Positions 1 to 6,180 of a stretch of 6,984 nucleotides of DNA are shown here, piece by piece (the first letter of the stretch is position 1; every line of letters starts with the position of its first letter). The notes beneath the pieces are model-generated. The model had not been told where the DNA came from and did no database searches. It saw only the letters and a list, made by a program, of their open reading frames with translations. The translations under genes and the position numbers were made by a program. The stretch spans positions 1 to 6,984 of the forward strand of contig JAUWBW010000099.1 of assembly GCA_030609665.1 (NCBI GenBank), in the 5' to 3' direction. The DNA comes from Methanosarcinaceae archaeon. GTDB taxonomy: Archaea > Halobacteriota > Methanosarcinia > Methanosarcinales > Methanosarcinaceae.

Positions 1-1
1 G

Positions 2-1039
2 ATCGATGTGCTTGTGGTAGACCTGGACAACGGTGATATCTCTAAAGGATTTGTAGAATTCTTAGAAGAGATCGACATACTTGATGTCGATATGGAATCC
101 AACGAATTTGCAGCCAGGGACAGGGTCAAGGATCAGGAATATGGCAGATTGATCATCATACCGAGGGATTTCACAGAATCCACAATGATGGGAGAGAACA
201 GCGAGATCTCGATCATTGTTGATCCAACCGAGGATTCCCAGAACACTGTGCTTGAGAAGATCGTAGAAGGTTACGCGAATGGAATATCCACCAATGTAGT
301 GGTTGTCAAGACAGTGGCTGCTCTCGGGATACCCGTGTATAGTGAGGAACAGATATTTGAGGTCGTGGATGTGGCAAACCAGTTTGCACAACCGCTGCCT
401 GTGCAGGTTAAGACCGAAAGCACCTCTTCCAGCCTGGGCGAATTCACGTCTTTTACGCATTATGTACCCGGGTTCGCGGTCATGTTCGTGTTGTTTACAA
501 GTATCGGTGCAGGATCGGTGAGCCTGTTAAAAGAACAGGAAGCGGGGACTTTCAGGCGTCTTGTCGTCGCTCCGATCAGCAAAGCAGAGATTATAGGGGG
601 GAAGATCACCAGTACCTTTTTCAAAGCGTTTGTGCAACTTGCGGTCCTTATGATCTTCGGACATTTTGTTTTTGACCTCAACTTAGGTAGTGACATGTTA
701 GCCCTGGTGGTTCTGATAGCTGCAATAGCGCTCTCCAGTACAGGACTTGGTTTACTTGTAGCAGTCATGGTCACAACCAAAGACCAGGCCGATTCGGTCT
801 CCAATGTACTGACATTGACAATGTCTGCCATCGGCGGTTCATGGTGGCCCCTTTTCATCGAACCCCAGTTTATGCAGGACATTGCCCGCCTGACCATCAC
901 AGCATGGGCCATGGATGGGTTCTATGACCTTCTGTATTTCGACCTCGGACTCGCCGGCATCTTGAAAGAGGTCGGTGTGCTGGTGTTTATGACCATTATC
1001 TTTTTCGGGTTAGCCATATCCAGGTTCAGTTTTGAGTAG
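2..1039 (+). CDS. ABC-2 type transporter permease, 5' end cut off by the window
   Basis: Membrane subunit of an ABC exporter of the ABC-2 family (drug, polysaccharide or Na+ export type); the substrate cannot be read from the sequence. The frame is open to the left edge and the first residues (IDVLVVDLDNG) match the start of the extracytoplasmic domain that follows the first helix, so the GTG at 8 is internal and the true start, with TM1, lies upstream. Counting from that GTG, residues 1-145 form the external domain. Helices follow at about 151-173, 204-224, 228-254, 264-284 and 321-339. The motif KEQEAGTFRRLVVAPIS (175-191) between the first two visible helices is the usual cytoplasmic coupling segment of the family, and GGSWWPLF (276-283) is a typical late motif. 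The C-terminus is complete. The ATPase partner is probably upstream, outside the window. The downstream block converges on this gene. Confidence 0.9.
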   Translation: MDVLVVDLDNGDISKGFVEFLEEIDILDVDMESNEFAARDRVKDQEYGRLIIIPRDFTESTMMGENSEISIIVDPTEDSQNTVLEKIVEGYANGISTNVVVVKTVAALGIPVYSEEQIFEVVDVANQFAQPLPVQVKTESTSSSLGEFTSFTHYVPGFAVMFVLFTSIGAGSVSLLKEQEAGTFRRLVVAPISKAEIIGGKITSTFFKAFVQLAVLMIFGHFVFDLNLGSDMLALVVLIAAIALSSTGLGLLVAVMVTTKDQADSVSNVLTLTMSAIGGSWWPLFIEPQFMQDIARLTITAWAMDGFYDLLYFDLGLAGILKEVGVLVFMTIIFFGLAISRFSFE

Positions 1040-1072
1040 GGCGATCGTTTGCATTAGGTACTTGTGTCGACC

Positions 1073-1489
1073 TCAATAATCGTATTCAAGAACCGGCTCT
1101 GGAATCGCGATGGGCATCTGCCTGTCCAAATAAATTACCATTTTGAGATTGTAGAATTCAAGATCATCGTAGTTTGTGCCTTCTGAATTTGCGCCGGAAG
1201 TAATCTCTATGGTATTTTCAAATGGGACAGAAGCCTCATAATAAAGGTCGGTATACGTCTCATTTTTAAAGTATAATTGTGACCTTTTGGAAAATACACC
1301 CTCCCAGCTTACCGATCCATCAGAAATATCGGCAGGCGGTTGCGCTGATATCATCCTGAAAGGCACGGCACCAATCACAATTACATCGGTTGGTTTTGGT
1401 GAATTTATGAACAGTTCAAAAACAACCGGCTGAAATGGTTCACGATGTATTGAGCCTTTCAAGGGAAACAATATCGCCCGTTCCCTCAT
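1073..1489 (-). CDS. unrecognised protein, probably an N-terminally truncated remnant
   Basis: I do not recognise this protein. The part after the moeA stop, from about PFQPVVFELF to the end PVLEYDY (about 120 residues), has ordinary protein composition. It looks like a soluble or extracytoplasmic beta-rich domain, with many aromatic and acidic residues (SWEGVF, LYFKNETYTDLYY, VPFENTIEI). No membrane segment or signal peptide is visible. The only upstream ATG in frame (1487-1489) lies inside the conserved 3' end of moeA and has a poor ribosome binding site; TTG at 1459 is an alternative. The N-terminal stretch would then be out-of-frame moeA sequence, which suggests that the original start has been lost and the fragment joined to moeA by deletion. 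It could still be translated by coupling to moeA. It ends 33 bases from the convergent ABC permease gene. Start and reality are both uncertain. Confidence 0.45.
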   Translation of the reverse strand: MRERAILFPLKGSIHREPFQPVVFELFINSPKPTDVIVIGAVPFRMISAQPPADISDGSVSWEGVFSKRSQLYFKNETYTDLYYEASVPFENTIEITSGANSEGTNYDDLEFYNLKMVIYLDRQMPIAIPEPVLEYDY

Positions 1490-3365
1490 AAACAGAAATC
1501 CCCGCAGGAAGTCGCTCTGCAAATTCCTCTGATACCAAACACCCGCACAGTGCCCGAATTTCCTCAATCTCCAGAAGATGTTTTGGAACCAGAAGATCAT
1601 AGTCCTCCTCAGCGACCTTGATAAACTTCAACCCTGCCTCGTCTGCGGCAGACCGCAGACCAAAACCAACATCTGTGCGCCCGTTCTTTACCGCATCACA
1701 AACGGCGCGGTGCGTTTTTGCACCGGAATCATAACCTGTTATCGATCTTGTCATTTCACGAAGTGAAATGCCCTTTTCTTCGGCAAGTTCTCCGAGTTTG
1801 ATATCCAGAAGCGCGCGAGTCCCAGACCCACGATTGCGGTTGATGAGGCGCTGTCCAATGATGTCCTCGATCTTTGATATACCACTGTCATGTCGGACGA
1901 TCAATCCCTGCTCGCGCCTGTATCCCTTGATGAGTATGACGTCAGACAATCCCATCCTTTCAATGATTGGTGTGTTGTACTCGCCCGAGGCATCAGGCAT
2001 GTTGACGCCTGCGATATCGGCAGTACCATTGGAGATAGCACTGAAACCACCACTCGAACCTGTGCCGATCGCCCTGATGTTGAGTCCGGTCAAGTCTTCA
2101 AACACATCAATGCCTGGACAGGAACCACCTACAAATAACACATCGGGACGTACCACATCACCGAACAGGGTCACATCCACATGTGTTCCCGCATCCATGA
2201 ATTCAACCTCAGGTCGTATCTCGATAAAACCATCCGCATCCGCAAGTGTGGTTATCGCGCCGGAACCTTTGTCGGCAGGATACACCTTCCCGCGCACAAG
2301 TCCAACAGGCAGAAGCTGATGTCTGCCCTTTGACCGTATGCTCGTACCAAGAACTGCAGTTGTTGTTGTTTTTGAAGCGGTGCCTGCACCGATGGCGCGC
2401 CGGATGAGAGGTGCTACGAATTCGTTGAAAATAGTAAGTGCAGATGTGGGATTGCCGGGCAGTCCGATCGTGGGCACACCGTCGATCAAGCCGATCACAA
2501 CCGGTTTGCCGGGTTTGATGTTGATACCGTGTGCGAGAGTCGTTCCCTTTTCCTCGATTATTTTGTACATGATATCTCCCGCACCGGCTGATGTGCTGCC
2601 GGATGTCAGTATGATATCACATTCATCAGTCGCGGTGTCAATAGCTTCTTCCATATCCACTTCATTGTCGCGGATAATTCCGTACATGATGGGAGTTGCG
2701 CCGCATTCGATGACACCTGCGCTGAGTGCGTATGAATTTGTGTCGTATATCTTTCCGGGCTCAAGTGGCTCGCCCGGTCGGATGAGTTCATCCCCTGTAG
2801 ATATAATACCAACTTTTACACTTGCGGAGAGGATTTCCCGTTTCCCAATCGCAGAAAGCACGCCAATCTCGCGAGAACCGATACGGGTACCTTTGCGAAG
2901 TACACGCTCGCCCCTCATGATATCAGAACCCGCGCGCATGATGTTCTCGCCGATGTGCACGGGGCGGTCTATGAATATCTCATTGTCCTGCCGTTTTGTG
3001 TGCTCGACCATCACGACAGCATCAGCACCATCGGGTATCGGGGCACCTGTGGCGATATCTACCGCTTCGCCGTCGTCTACGAAAAACTTATCCGCACATC
3101 CGGCTGCGACTATTCCTATAAGTTTCACCGAACAGGGATTGGTCTCACTGGCTTGATACGTGTCTTTTGCACGAACGGCGTAGCCGTCCATTACGGATCT
3201 GTTAAAAGAAGGAACATCCACAGAGGAGATAATATCCTCTGCGATGATGTGATTGGTTGAATCTTCAATCGAGGTGGATACGGATGCAGGCTGTATCTTG
3301 ATCTCACGTACAAGGATACGTGCGTCCTCAACCGATATCAGTTCACGGAATTCTTTGCGCTGCAT
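1440..3365 (-). CDS. moeA: MoeA-type molybdopterin molybdenumtransferase fused to a PBP-like (LysR substrate-binding type) domain
   Basis: Predicted cytoplasmic enzyme that inserts molybdate (or tungstate) into adenylylated molybdopterin, the last step of cofactor synthesis for enzymes such as formylmethanofuran or formate dehydrogenases. Length is 641 residues from the ATG at 3363-3365. Residues 1-405 are MoeA: SVMDGYAV (57-64, with the conserved Asp59), ATGAPIPDGADAVVMVE (105-121), STGDEL (189-194), TSGSTSAGAGD (254-264), KPGKP (284-288), GLPGNPTSA (301-309), and domain IV at about 331-402. Residues 408-632 form a periplasmic-binding-protein-like domain (GGSCPGID 413-420, GTGSSGG 434-440, INRNRGSGTRALLD 508-521, DVGFGLR 565-571). 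This fusion is known in archaea; a ligand-sensing or oxyanion-binding role is proposed but not shown here. The frame is open further upstream, but MQRKEFRELIS matches the family N-terminus, and earlier starts would overlap the preceding gene. That gene ends 11 bases before; with no strong Shine-Dalgarno, translation is probably coupled. Confidence 0.93.
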   Translation of the reverse strand: MQRKEFRELISVEDARILVREIKIQPASVSTSIEDSTNHIIAEDIISSVDVPSFNRSVMDGYAVRAKDTYQASETNPCSVKLIGIVAAGCADKFFVDDGEAVDIATGAPIPDGADAVVMVEHTKRQDNEIFIDRPVHIGENIMRAGSDIMRGERVLRKGTRIGSREIGVLSAIGKREILSASVKVGIISTGDELIRPGEPLEPGKIYDTNSYALSAGVIECGATPIMYGIIRDNEVDMEEAIDTATDECDIILTSGSTSAGAGDIMYKIIEEKGTTLAHGINIKPGKPVVIGLIDGVPTIGLPGNPTSALTIFNEFVAPLIRRAIGAGTASKTTTTAVLGTSIRSKGRHQLLPVGLVRGKVYPADKGSGAITTLADADGFIEIRPEVEFMDAGTHVDVTLFGDVVRPDVLFVGGSCPGIDVFEDLTGLNIRAIGTGSSGGFSAISNGTADIAGVNMPDASGEYNTPIIERMGLSDVILIKGYRREQGLIVRHDSGISKIEDIIGQRLINRNRGSGTRALLDIKLGELAEEKGISLREMTRSITGYDSGAKTHRAVCDAVKNGRTDVGFGLRSAADEAGLKFIKVAEEDYDLLVPKHLLEIEEIRALCGCLVSEEFAERLPAGISVYEGTGDIVSLERLNTS

Positions 3366-3376
3366 GTGATTTCGAT

Positions 3377-3607
3377 CTACTCTTCTTCCATGTAATTCGC
3401 GAGGGCCTTGTTCAAAGTGAAGACACGGTATGCTACGTACCAAAGCCCAAGAAGATACACTGCCCATGTAAGAATTGAGAGGGTTTTCAACTGTGGGATG
3501 GGGTCAAGTGCTTCAAAAGCGATGACGAGAGTTACCGGCATGAGAAGCAATATCGCAATAACAGAATCGTTCAGGTACTTTATATTTTCAATTATTATCT
3601 TATCCAT
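3377..3607 (-). CDS. small two-helix membrane protein in operon with moeA
   Basis: A 76-residue protein of unknown function. Two hydrophobic segments, about residues 16-32 (AILLLMPVTLVIAFEAL region) and 43-64 (LSILTWAVYLLGLWYVAYRVF region), are separated by a short loop with prolines (DPIPQLKT). The tail is charged and ends in MEEE, so both ends are probably cytoplasmic. The ATG at 3605-3607 is preceded by a GGTAGGGTG element 7-8 bases upstream, a reasonable archaeal ribosome binding site. The stop codon lies 11 bases before the moeA start, so the two are very likely co-transcribed. The context allows a role near molybdate/tungstate metabolism, but nothing in the sequence shows one, and chance neighbourhood is equally possible. 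Confidence 0.75.
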   Translation of the reverse strand: MDKIIIENIKYLNDSVIAILLLMPVTLVIAFEALDPIPQLKTLSILTWAVYLLGLWYVAYRVFTLNKALANYMEEE

Positions 3608-3655
3608 GTATACACCCTACCACTTGATCTAAACATAACAATAGTATGATAGTTA

Positions 3656-3670
3656 TTACTAATTAAACTT
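3656..3670 (-). promoter_or_regulatory. candidate TATA box for the small membrane protein-moeA operon
   Basis: On the minus strand the bases read CAAAAGTTTAATTAGTAAT: a purine-rich BRE-like stretch followed by TTTAATTA. This sits about 50-60 bases before the ATG at 3607, a fitting distance for an archaeal TATA box with a short leader. It is assigned by pattern and position only. Confidence 0.35.
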
Positions 3671-3701
3671 TTGAAAACAATAAACACAAGAAATAGATGC
3701 G

Positions 3702-3716
3702 GAGGGGCTTACCCTC
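3702..3716 (-). terminator. candidate hairpin downstream of ilvE
   Basis: A perfect 5-base-pair inverted repeat (GAGGG, loop of five, CCCTC) lies 22-37 bases beyond the ilvE stop codon. On the minus strand a TTTTT run comes just before it and a pyrimidine-rich stretch (CTATTTCTTG) after it. It fits the place of a transcription end for ilvE, before the next promoter. It is short, so evidence is weak. Confidence 0.3.
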
Positions 3717-3738
3717 ATAAAAACACTAATAACCAAGA

Positions 3739-4617
3739 TTAAGGATTGATCGGTGTGCCGCTGTTCTGTGTGATGTGTTCAAATGCTTCGATCATCTTCT
3801 TTGTGATAGGACCGGGTTTTCCATCGCCGATCATGCGCCCGTCAACCTTTGTGATCGGAGCAGATTCGGCAGCCGTGCCTGTTACGAATATTTCGTCTGC
3901 TGTGTAGAGATCGAACATACCGATGTTCACTTCGGTGATAGAATATTCCATCTCTTTTAAGATGTCAATCGCTGCGGCTCTTGTTATGCCTTTTAGGTTA
4001 TTGATGGTGGGAGGGGTTACGACCTTGCCGTTCTTGATGACAAAGATGTTGTCGCCCGATCCTTCGGAAATGTAGCCGTTGTTGTCAAGGAATATTGCCT
4101 CATCGCCGCCTTTTTCGTTCGCTTCGATCTTTGCGAGGATGTTGTTGAGATAATTCATGGATTTGATGTTCGGCGAGAGCGCATCCGGCGCGTTCCGCCT
4201 GATCGCAACCGTTATTGCAGTCAAGCCGACTTCATAGAGGTCGCCATACATTGCACCCCATTCCTGTGTTATGATGTAGATATTCGGTGTTGGACATTGG
4301 CGTGGATCAAGTCCCAGATCGCCCACACCTCTTGAAACGATGGGTCTGATGTATGCGTCAGTCAAGTTGTTTTTCCGCAGGGTCTCAAGGATCGCTTCTT
4401 TCATTTCCTCTTTTGACATCGGGATCTTAAGCGCGATCGCTGTTGCAGAGTCGTATAACCTGTCGATGTGTTCGTCTAACTTGAAAACACGCCCGTTGTA
4501 AGCCCTGATGCCTTCAAAGACACCGTCACCGTACAGGAAACCGTGGTCATAAAGAGAGGTAGTAGCCTGGGATTGCGGCACATATTCGCCGTTCGAATAG
4601 ATCAGTAGTTCACTCAT
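3739..4617 (-). CDS. ilvE: branched-chain amino acid aminotransferase (class IV, PLP-dependent)
   Basis: Cytoplasmic PLP enzyme that interconverts Leu, Ile and Val with their 2-oxo acids using glutamate/2-oxoglutarate, the last step of branched-chain amino acid synthesis. It has 292 residues, normal for the family. Visible motifs: YDHGFLYGDGVFEGIRAY (23-40), HIDRLYDSA (50-58, with the conserved Arg53), RPIVSRG (91-97), NIKSMNYL (150-157) with Lys152 as the probable Schiff-base lysine, EAIFLDNNGYISEGSGDN (173-190) with Glu185 expected to contact the pyridine nitrogen, and FVTGTAAESAPI (244-255). The FEGIRAY motif and overall length favour a branched-chain enzyme over D-amino acid transaminase or aminodeoxychorismate lyase, relatives with the same fold. 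The ATG at 4615-4617 has a good GAGGAT Shine-Dalgarno 6-7 bases upstream. It appears to be transcribed alone from its own promoter. Confidence 0.94.
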   Translation of the reverse strand: MSELLIYSNGEYVPQSQATTSLYDHGFLYGDGVFEGIRAYNGRVFKLDEHIDRLYDSATAIALKIPMSKEEMKEAILETLRKNNLTDAYIRPIVSRGVGDLGLDPRQCPTPNIYIITQEWGAMYGDLYEVGLTAITVAIRRNAPDALSPNIKSMNYLNNILAKIEANEKGGDEAIFLDNNGYISEGSGDNIFVIKNGKVVTPPTINNLKGITRAAAIDILKEMEYSITEVNIGMFDLYTADEIFVTGTAAESAPITKVDGRMIGDGKPGPITKKMIEAFEHITQNSGTPINP

Positions 4618-4630
4618 GTATAATCCTCGT

Positions 4631-4656
4631 CAAAGGTGATGCTATAAGCATCCTTG
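4631..4656 (-). promoter_or_regulatory. hairpin in the ilvE leader, directly before the ribosome binding site
   Basis: Minus-strand leader contains GATGC-TTATA-GCATC, a perfect 5-base-pair stem that can be extended by AAGG/CCTT with a two-base bulge. It ends about four bases before the GAGG ribosome binding site of ilvE. The position would suit control of translation or RNA stability, but no regulator or known leader class is recognised. It lies in the transcript only if the more upstream of the TATA options is used. Confidence 0.3.
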
Positions 4657-4667
4657 ATATTGACAAC

Positions 4668-4687
4668 AGTATATATTAATATTTATG
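4668..4687 (-). promoter_or_regulatory. TATA-type promoter of ilvE
   Basis: The minus strand reads CATAAATATTAATATATAC, a very AT-rich block in a less AT-rich surrounding, 50-70 bases before the ilvE start codon. Either TAAATATT or TTAATATATA could be the TATA box; the choice shifts the predicted start site by about 10 bases. Confidence 0.5.
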
Positions 4688-4931
4688 CTGAGAGGTGGAT
4701 TTTTAACAAAATATGTCGGCACGCACAGGGAGGATTAGTTTTGATAAAATCTAAAACAACACAACAACCCGCCGCAGGCGGCACACCCCAACACGAATGA
4801 ATAAAAACAGACACATGAAATCATTTTCTATCGCCTTCATGCATATGAAATAGTATCATGTATGTGCCGGAAATCGCGCGATGATTTAACAAATACGATT
4901 ATCCACAAACCTATTTGAGACTTTTTTGTAC
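4688..4931. other. intergenic stretch without a gene
   Basis: No convincing coding frame is seen on either strand; plus-strand ATGs here open frames of fewer than about 20 codons. It contains a GC-rich hairpin, CCGCC-GCA-GGCGG (4769-4781), and a perfect 10-base palindrome, ATCGCGCGAT (4873-4882), nested in an AAATC/GATTT inverted repeat (4871-4887). It also holds two similar ATGAAAT-containing stretches around 4814-4820 and 4845-4851. None matches an RNA family I recognise. Confidence 0.5.
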
Positions 4932-4950
4932 AAAAGCCTTTTATGCATAA
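4932..4950 (+). promoter_or_regulatory. promoter of tRNA-Arg (BRE + TATA-like box)
   Basis: AAAAGCCTTTTATGCATAAA: an A-rich BRE-like element followed by TTTATGCA, centred about 50 bases before the tRNA. The same arrangement with nearly the same bases precedes the tRNA-Asp gene at the right edge, which supports both as stable-RNA promoters. Confidence 0.55.
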
Positions 4951-4993
4951 ACATCTATTTCGTACTCCACTCACAGCAAACACCATCCTACGC

Positions 4994-5068
4994 GGTCCCG
5001 TGGCTTAGCCAGGATATAGCATCGGGCTTCTAACCCGAGGGTCAAGGGTTCGAATCCCTTCGGGATCG
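4994..5068 (+). tRNA. tRNA-Arg (anticodon UCU)
   Basis: Complete cloverleaf. The acceptor stem GGTCCCG (4994-5000) pairs with CGGGATC (5061-5067) including one G-U; the discriminator is G5068 and no CCA is encoded. The D arm begins GCTTAGCC and closes with TAGC. The anticodon stem TCGGG/CCCGA (5022-5026 / 5034-5038) encloses loop CTTCTAA, giving anticodon TCT at 5029-5031, which reads AGA and AGG. The T arm is AAGGG-TTCGAAT-CCCTT. No intron. Role: arginine decoding. Confidence 0.96.
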
Positions 5069-5090
5069 CTTATATTCTTGTTTTTTAAGA
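5069..5090 (+). promoter_or_regulatory. tRNA-Arg trailer: T-run terminator and TATA-like box for the next gene
   Basis: The bases after the tRNA read CTTATATTCTTGTTTTTTAA. The T6 run at about 5082-5087 is the typical archaeal termination signal for the tRNA. The preceding CTTATATTC (5069-5077) is a fair TATA box for the small gene at 5115, which would have a leader of roughly 10-20 bases. Confidence 0.45.
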
Positions 5091-5114
5091 CTGGACGCAG
5101 GATTTGAGAAAACA

Positions 5115-5285
5115 ATGAGTCATAAAATAAATGATATTCATGAAATCCTGAAAGGTTTTGAGAAAAAATATGACATGAAAAGTGATGAATTCTACAAAAA
5201 ATATGTAGATGGAACTCTTGGAGATGAAATGGATTTTCTTGAATGGAAAGCATCCATAGAGATTTATAATGAGTTGAAAAAATAA
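5115..5285 (+). CDS. small acidic/basic helical protein, 56 residues, possibly antitoxin-like
   Basis: The frame runs from ATG at 5115 to TAA at 5283-5285 and encodes MSHKINDIHEILKGFEKKY..., ending YNELKK. It is charged, without membrane segment or cysteine, and predicted largely helical. The pattern FEKKYDMKSDEFYKKY (15-30), then GTLGDEMDFLEWKA (33-46), resembles, from memory, a widespread group of small prokaryotic proteins with a KYGMSSEEFY...GELGDDxDFxEW signature. These are often encoded beside toxin genes and are annotated as hypothetical or antitoxin-like. No toxin partner is adjacent here, so the role is unassigned. A TATA-like box lies in the tRNA-Arg trailer; the ribosome binding site (GAG about 8 bases before ATG) is weak. 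The conserved-looking signature makes this a real gene rather than chance. Confidence 0.65.
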   Translation: MSHKINDIHEILKGFEKKYDMKSDEFYKKYVDGTLGDEMDFLEWKASIEIYNELKK

Positions 5286-5333
5286 ATAAAATCCCGATAA
5301 AGGATATCGAGATAATTAAAGATACGTTCGGAC
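5272..5333. repeat. direct repeat copy A: relic of tRNA-Asp 3' end and trailer
   Basis: Matches 6814-6867 in the same orientation: AGTTGAA (5272-5278), then after an 8-base indel ATCCCGATA (5291-5299), ATATCG (5304-5309) and ACGTTCGGAC (5324-5333), with near-identical spacing (34 versus 35 bases between second and last block). The last block equals the 3' acceptor end of tRNA-Asp plus flanking bases; beyond it the tRNA sequence is degenerate (TAGAATCG versus CGGGATTCG). The hairpin here has one mismatch in eight pairs. Confidence 0.65.
5281..5312 (-). terminator. terminator of the RNase III gene
   Basis: On the minus strand, 30-50 bases beyond the rnc stop, a hairpin of TCTCGATA and TATCGGGA arms (7 of 8 pairs, 5-base loop; 5292-5312) is followed by the T-rich tract TTTTATTTATTTTTT. 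The hairpin also lies just past the end of the plus-strand small gene, so it may end both convergent transcripts. Confidence 0.5.
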
Positions 5334-5337
5334 TAGA

Positions 5338-5346
5338 ATCGCTTAT
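5338..5346 (+). repeat. nine-base copy of the tRNA-Arg 3' end and trailer
   Basis: ATCGCTTAT here is identical to 5065-5073, the last tRNA-Arg bases plus its trailer, in the same orientation. Both copies continue into T-rich sequence. It directly follows repeat copy A and overlaps the last codon region of the RNase III gene. Confidence 0.4.
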
Positions 5347-6113
5347 TTTTGATTTAAACTTGTTGACTTCATTTTTTTTAGATATTTTTCAGCAGCATCT
5401 GCTTCTGCATCTTTTATTTTATACCCATTTCCAATGGAAACCCGCTCCCCACAAACATACAAACCAATTGTAAAATTCTTTTTGTGGTCCGGTCCTTGTT
5501 CATTTATCAATCTATATTCAGGAAGATCCCAACCATTCTTATCACAAATTTCACTCAATTTTCCCTTTGGGTTTAAACCATTAATTTTACCTAAAGCACC
5601 ACGCAAATCAAAAAAACGATTAACAAAATCCTTTGCTTCAGTGTATCCCTGATCAAGATGAATAGCGGCAATCAGCGCCTCGATTACATCATCAAATATA
5701 TCGCTGATGTTTTCCAACACGCCATATAATATGTATTTTTCAAGATGTATTTTATCTGCCAGTGGTGTTAAACCTTCATTGGATACCAATGTTTTCTTAA
5801 TATCAGTTAAAACGCCCTCGATCTTTCGGTTTTGTGCTTTCGCATAATCTTCAATTTCTTCATCATGATAAAAATATTCAGCAACAATTAAACCCAGTAC
5901 CGAATCCCCAAGGTATTCCAGTTTTTCATAATTGTCAGATTCGAGATTATTTGCTTTTTTAAATGCATCTAATTTTATTTTGTCCCCACTGAAAAGTGAG
6001 CTATGTAATAACGATTGTATCAAATATTTAGTATCATTGAACCGAACACCGATTATTTTTTGGAATTCGTCTAGATCTTCAGAACTTACAGTCAAGTTGT
6101 TGTTTACTTTCAT
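5343..6113 (-). CDS. rnc: ribonuclease III (bacterial type, endonuclease domain + dsRBD)
   Basis: Cytoplasmic Mg2+-dependent endonuclease cutting double-stranded RNA; in bacteria it processes rRNA precursors and structured mRNAs. It has 256 residues. Endonuclease domain about 12-165: the signature NYEKLEYLGDSVLG (61-74) supplies Glu63, Glu66 and Asp70 (equivalents of E. coli E38, E41 and D45). DDVIEALIAAIHLDQG (141-156) supplies Asp142 and Glu145 (equivalents of D114 and E117). All expected catalytic residues are present. The dsRNA-binding domain spans about 181-248 (NPKGKLSEI ... KDAEADAAEKYLKKM). The ATG at 6111-6113 has a clear AAGGAG Shine-Dalgarno 7 bases upstream. RNase III is near-universal in bacteria but sporadic in archaea, so horizontal origin is likely; the gene is AT-rich compared with moeA and ilvE. 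It is bracketed by tRNA-derived repeats and divergent from a membrane-protein gene. Confidence 0.93.
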   Translation of the reverse strand: MKVNNNLTVSSEDLDEFQKIIGVRFNDTKYLIQSLLHSSLFSGDKIKLDAFKKANNLESDNYEKLEYLGDSVLGLIVAEYFYHDEEIEDYAKAQNRKIEGVLTDIKKTLVSNEGLTPLADKIHLEKYILYGVLENISDIFDDVIEALIAAIHLDQGYTEAKDFVNRFFDLRGALGKINGLNPKGKLSEICDKNGWDLPEYRLINEQGPDHKKNFTIGLYVCGERVSIGNGYKIKDAEADAAEKYLKKMKSTSLNQK

Positions 6114-6180
6114 TTAAATTCTCCTTGTTTTTTGATTTAATGAAACTATCGTTTTTTTACACAAAATCGTGAATAACGAA

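Noticed and set aside
460..912. 150-codon minus-strand frame
   Set aside because: It lies fully antisense to the ABC permease, which has clear family motifs; its own product shows none.
1768..3156. Long plus-strand frames (1768-2319, 2338-3156)
   Set aside because: They are antisense to moeA; their Ser/Pro-rich products arise from the complementary codon pattern and resemble nothing.
3739..4617. D-amino acid transaminase or aminodeoxychorismate lyase as alternative for the class IV enzyme
   Set aside because: The fold is shared, but FEGIRAY, the GTAAE motif and the 292-residue length fit the branched-chain enzyme better.
4769..4781. GC-rich hairpin CCGCC-GCA-GGCGG as a terminator or RNA element
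   Set aside because: No gene ends here on either strand, no T-tract follows in either direction, and the stem is only five pairs.
4801..4887. Possible CRISPR or iteron-like repeats (ATGAAAT-type stretches and the ATCGCGCGAT palindrome)
   Set aside because: The repeated units are shorter than 10 bases, unevenly spaced and only two in number; no cas or replication gene is nearby.
5005..5253. 82-codon minus-strand frame whose C-terminus reads DPEGIRTLDPRVRSPMLYPG
   Set aside because: That end is the antisense translation of the tRNA-Arg gene, a well-known source of false hypothetical proteins; the rest is antisense to the 56-codon gene.
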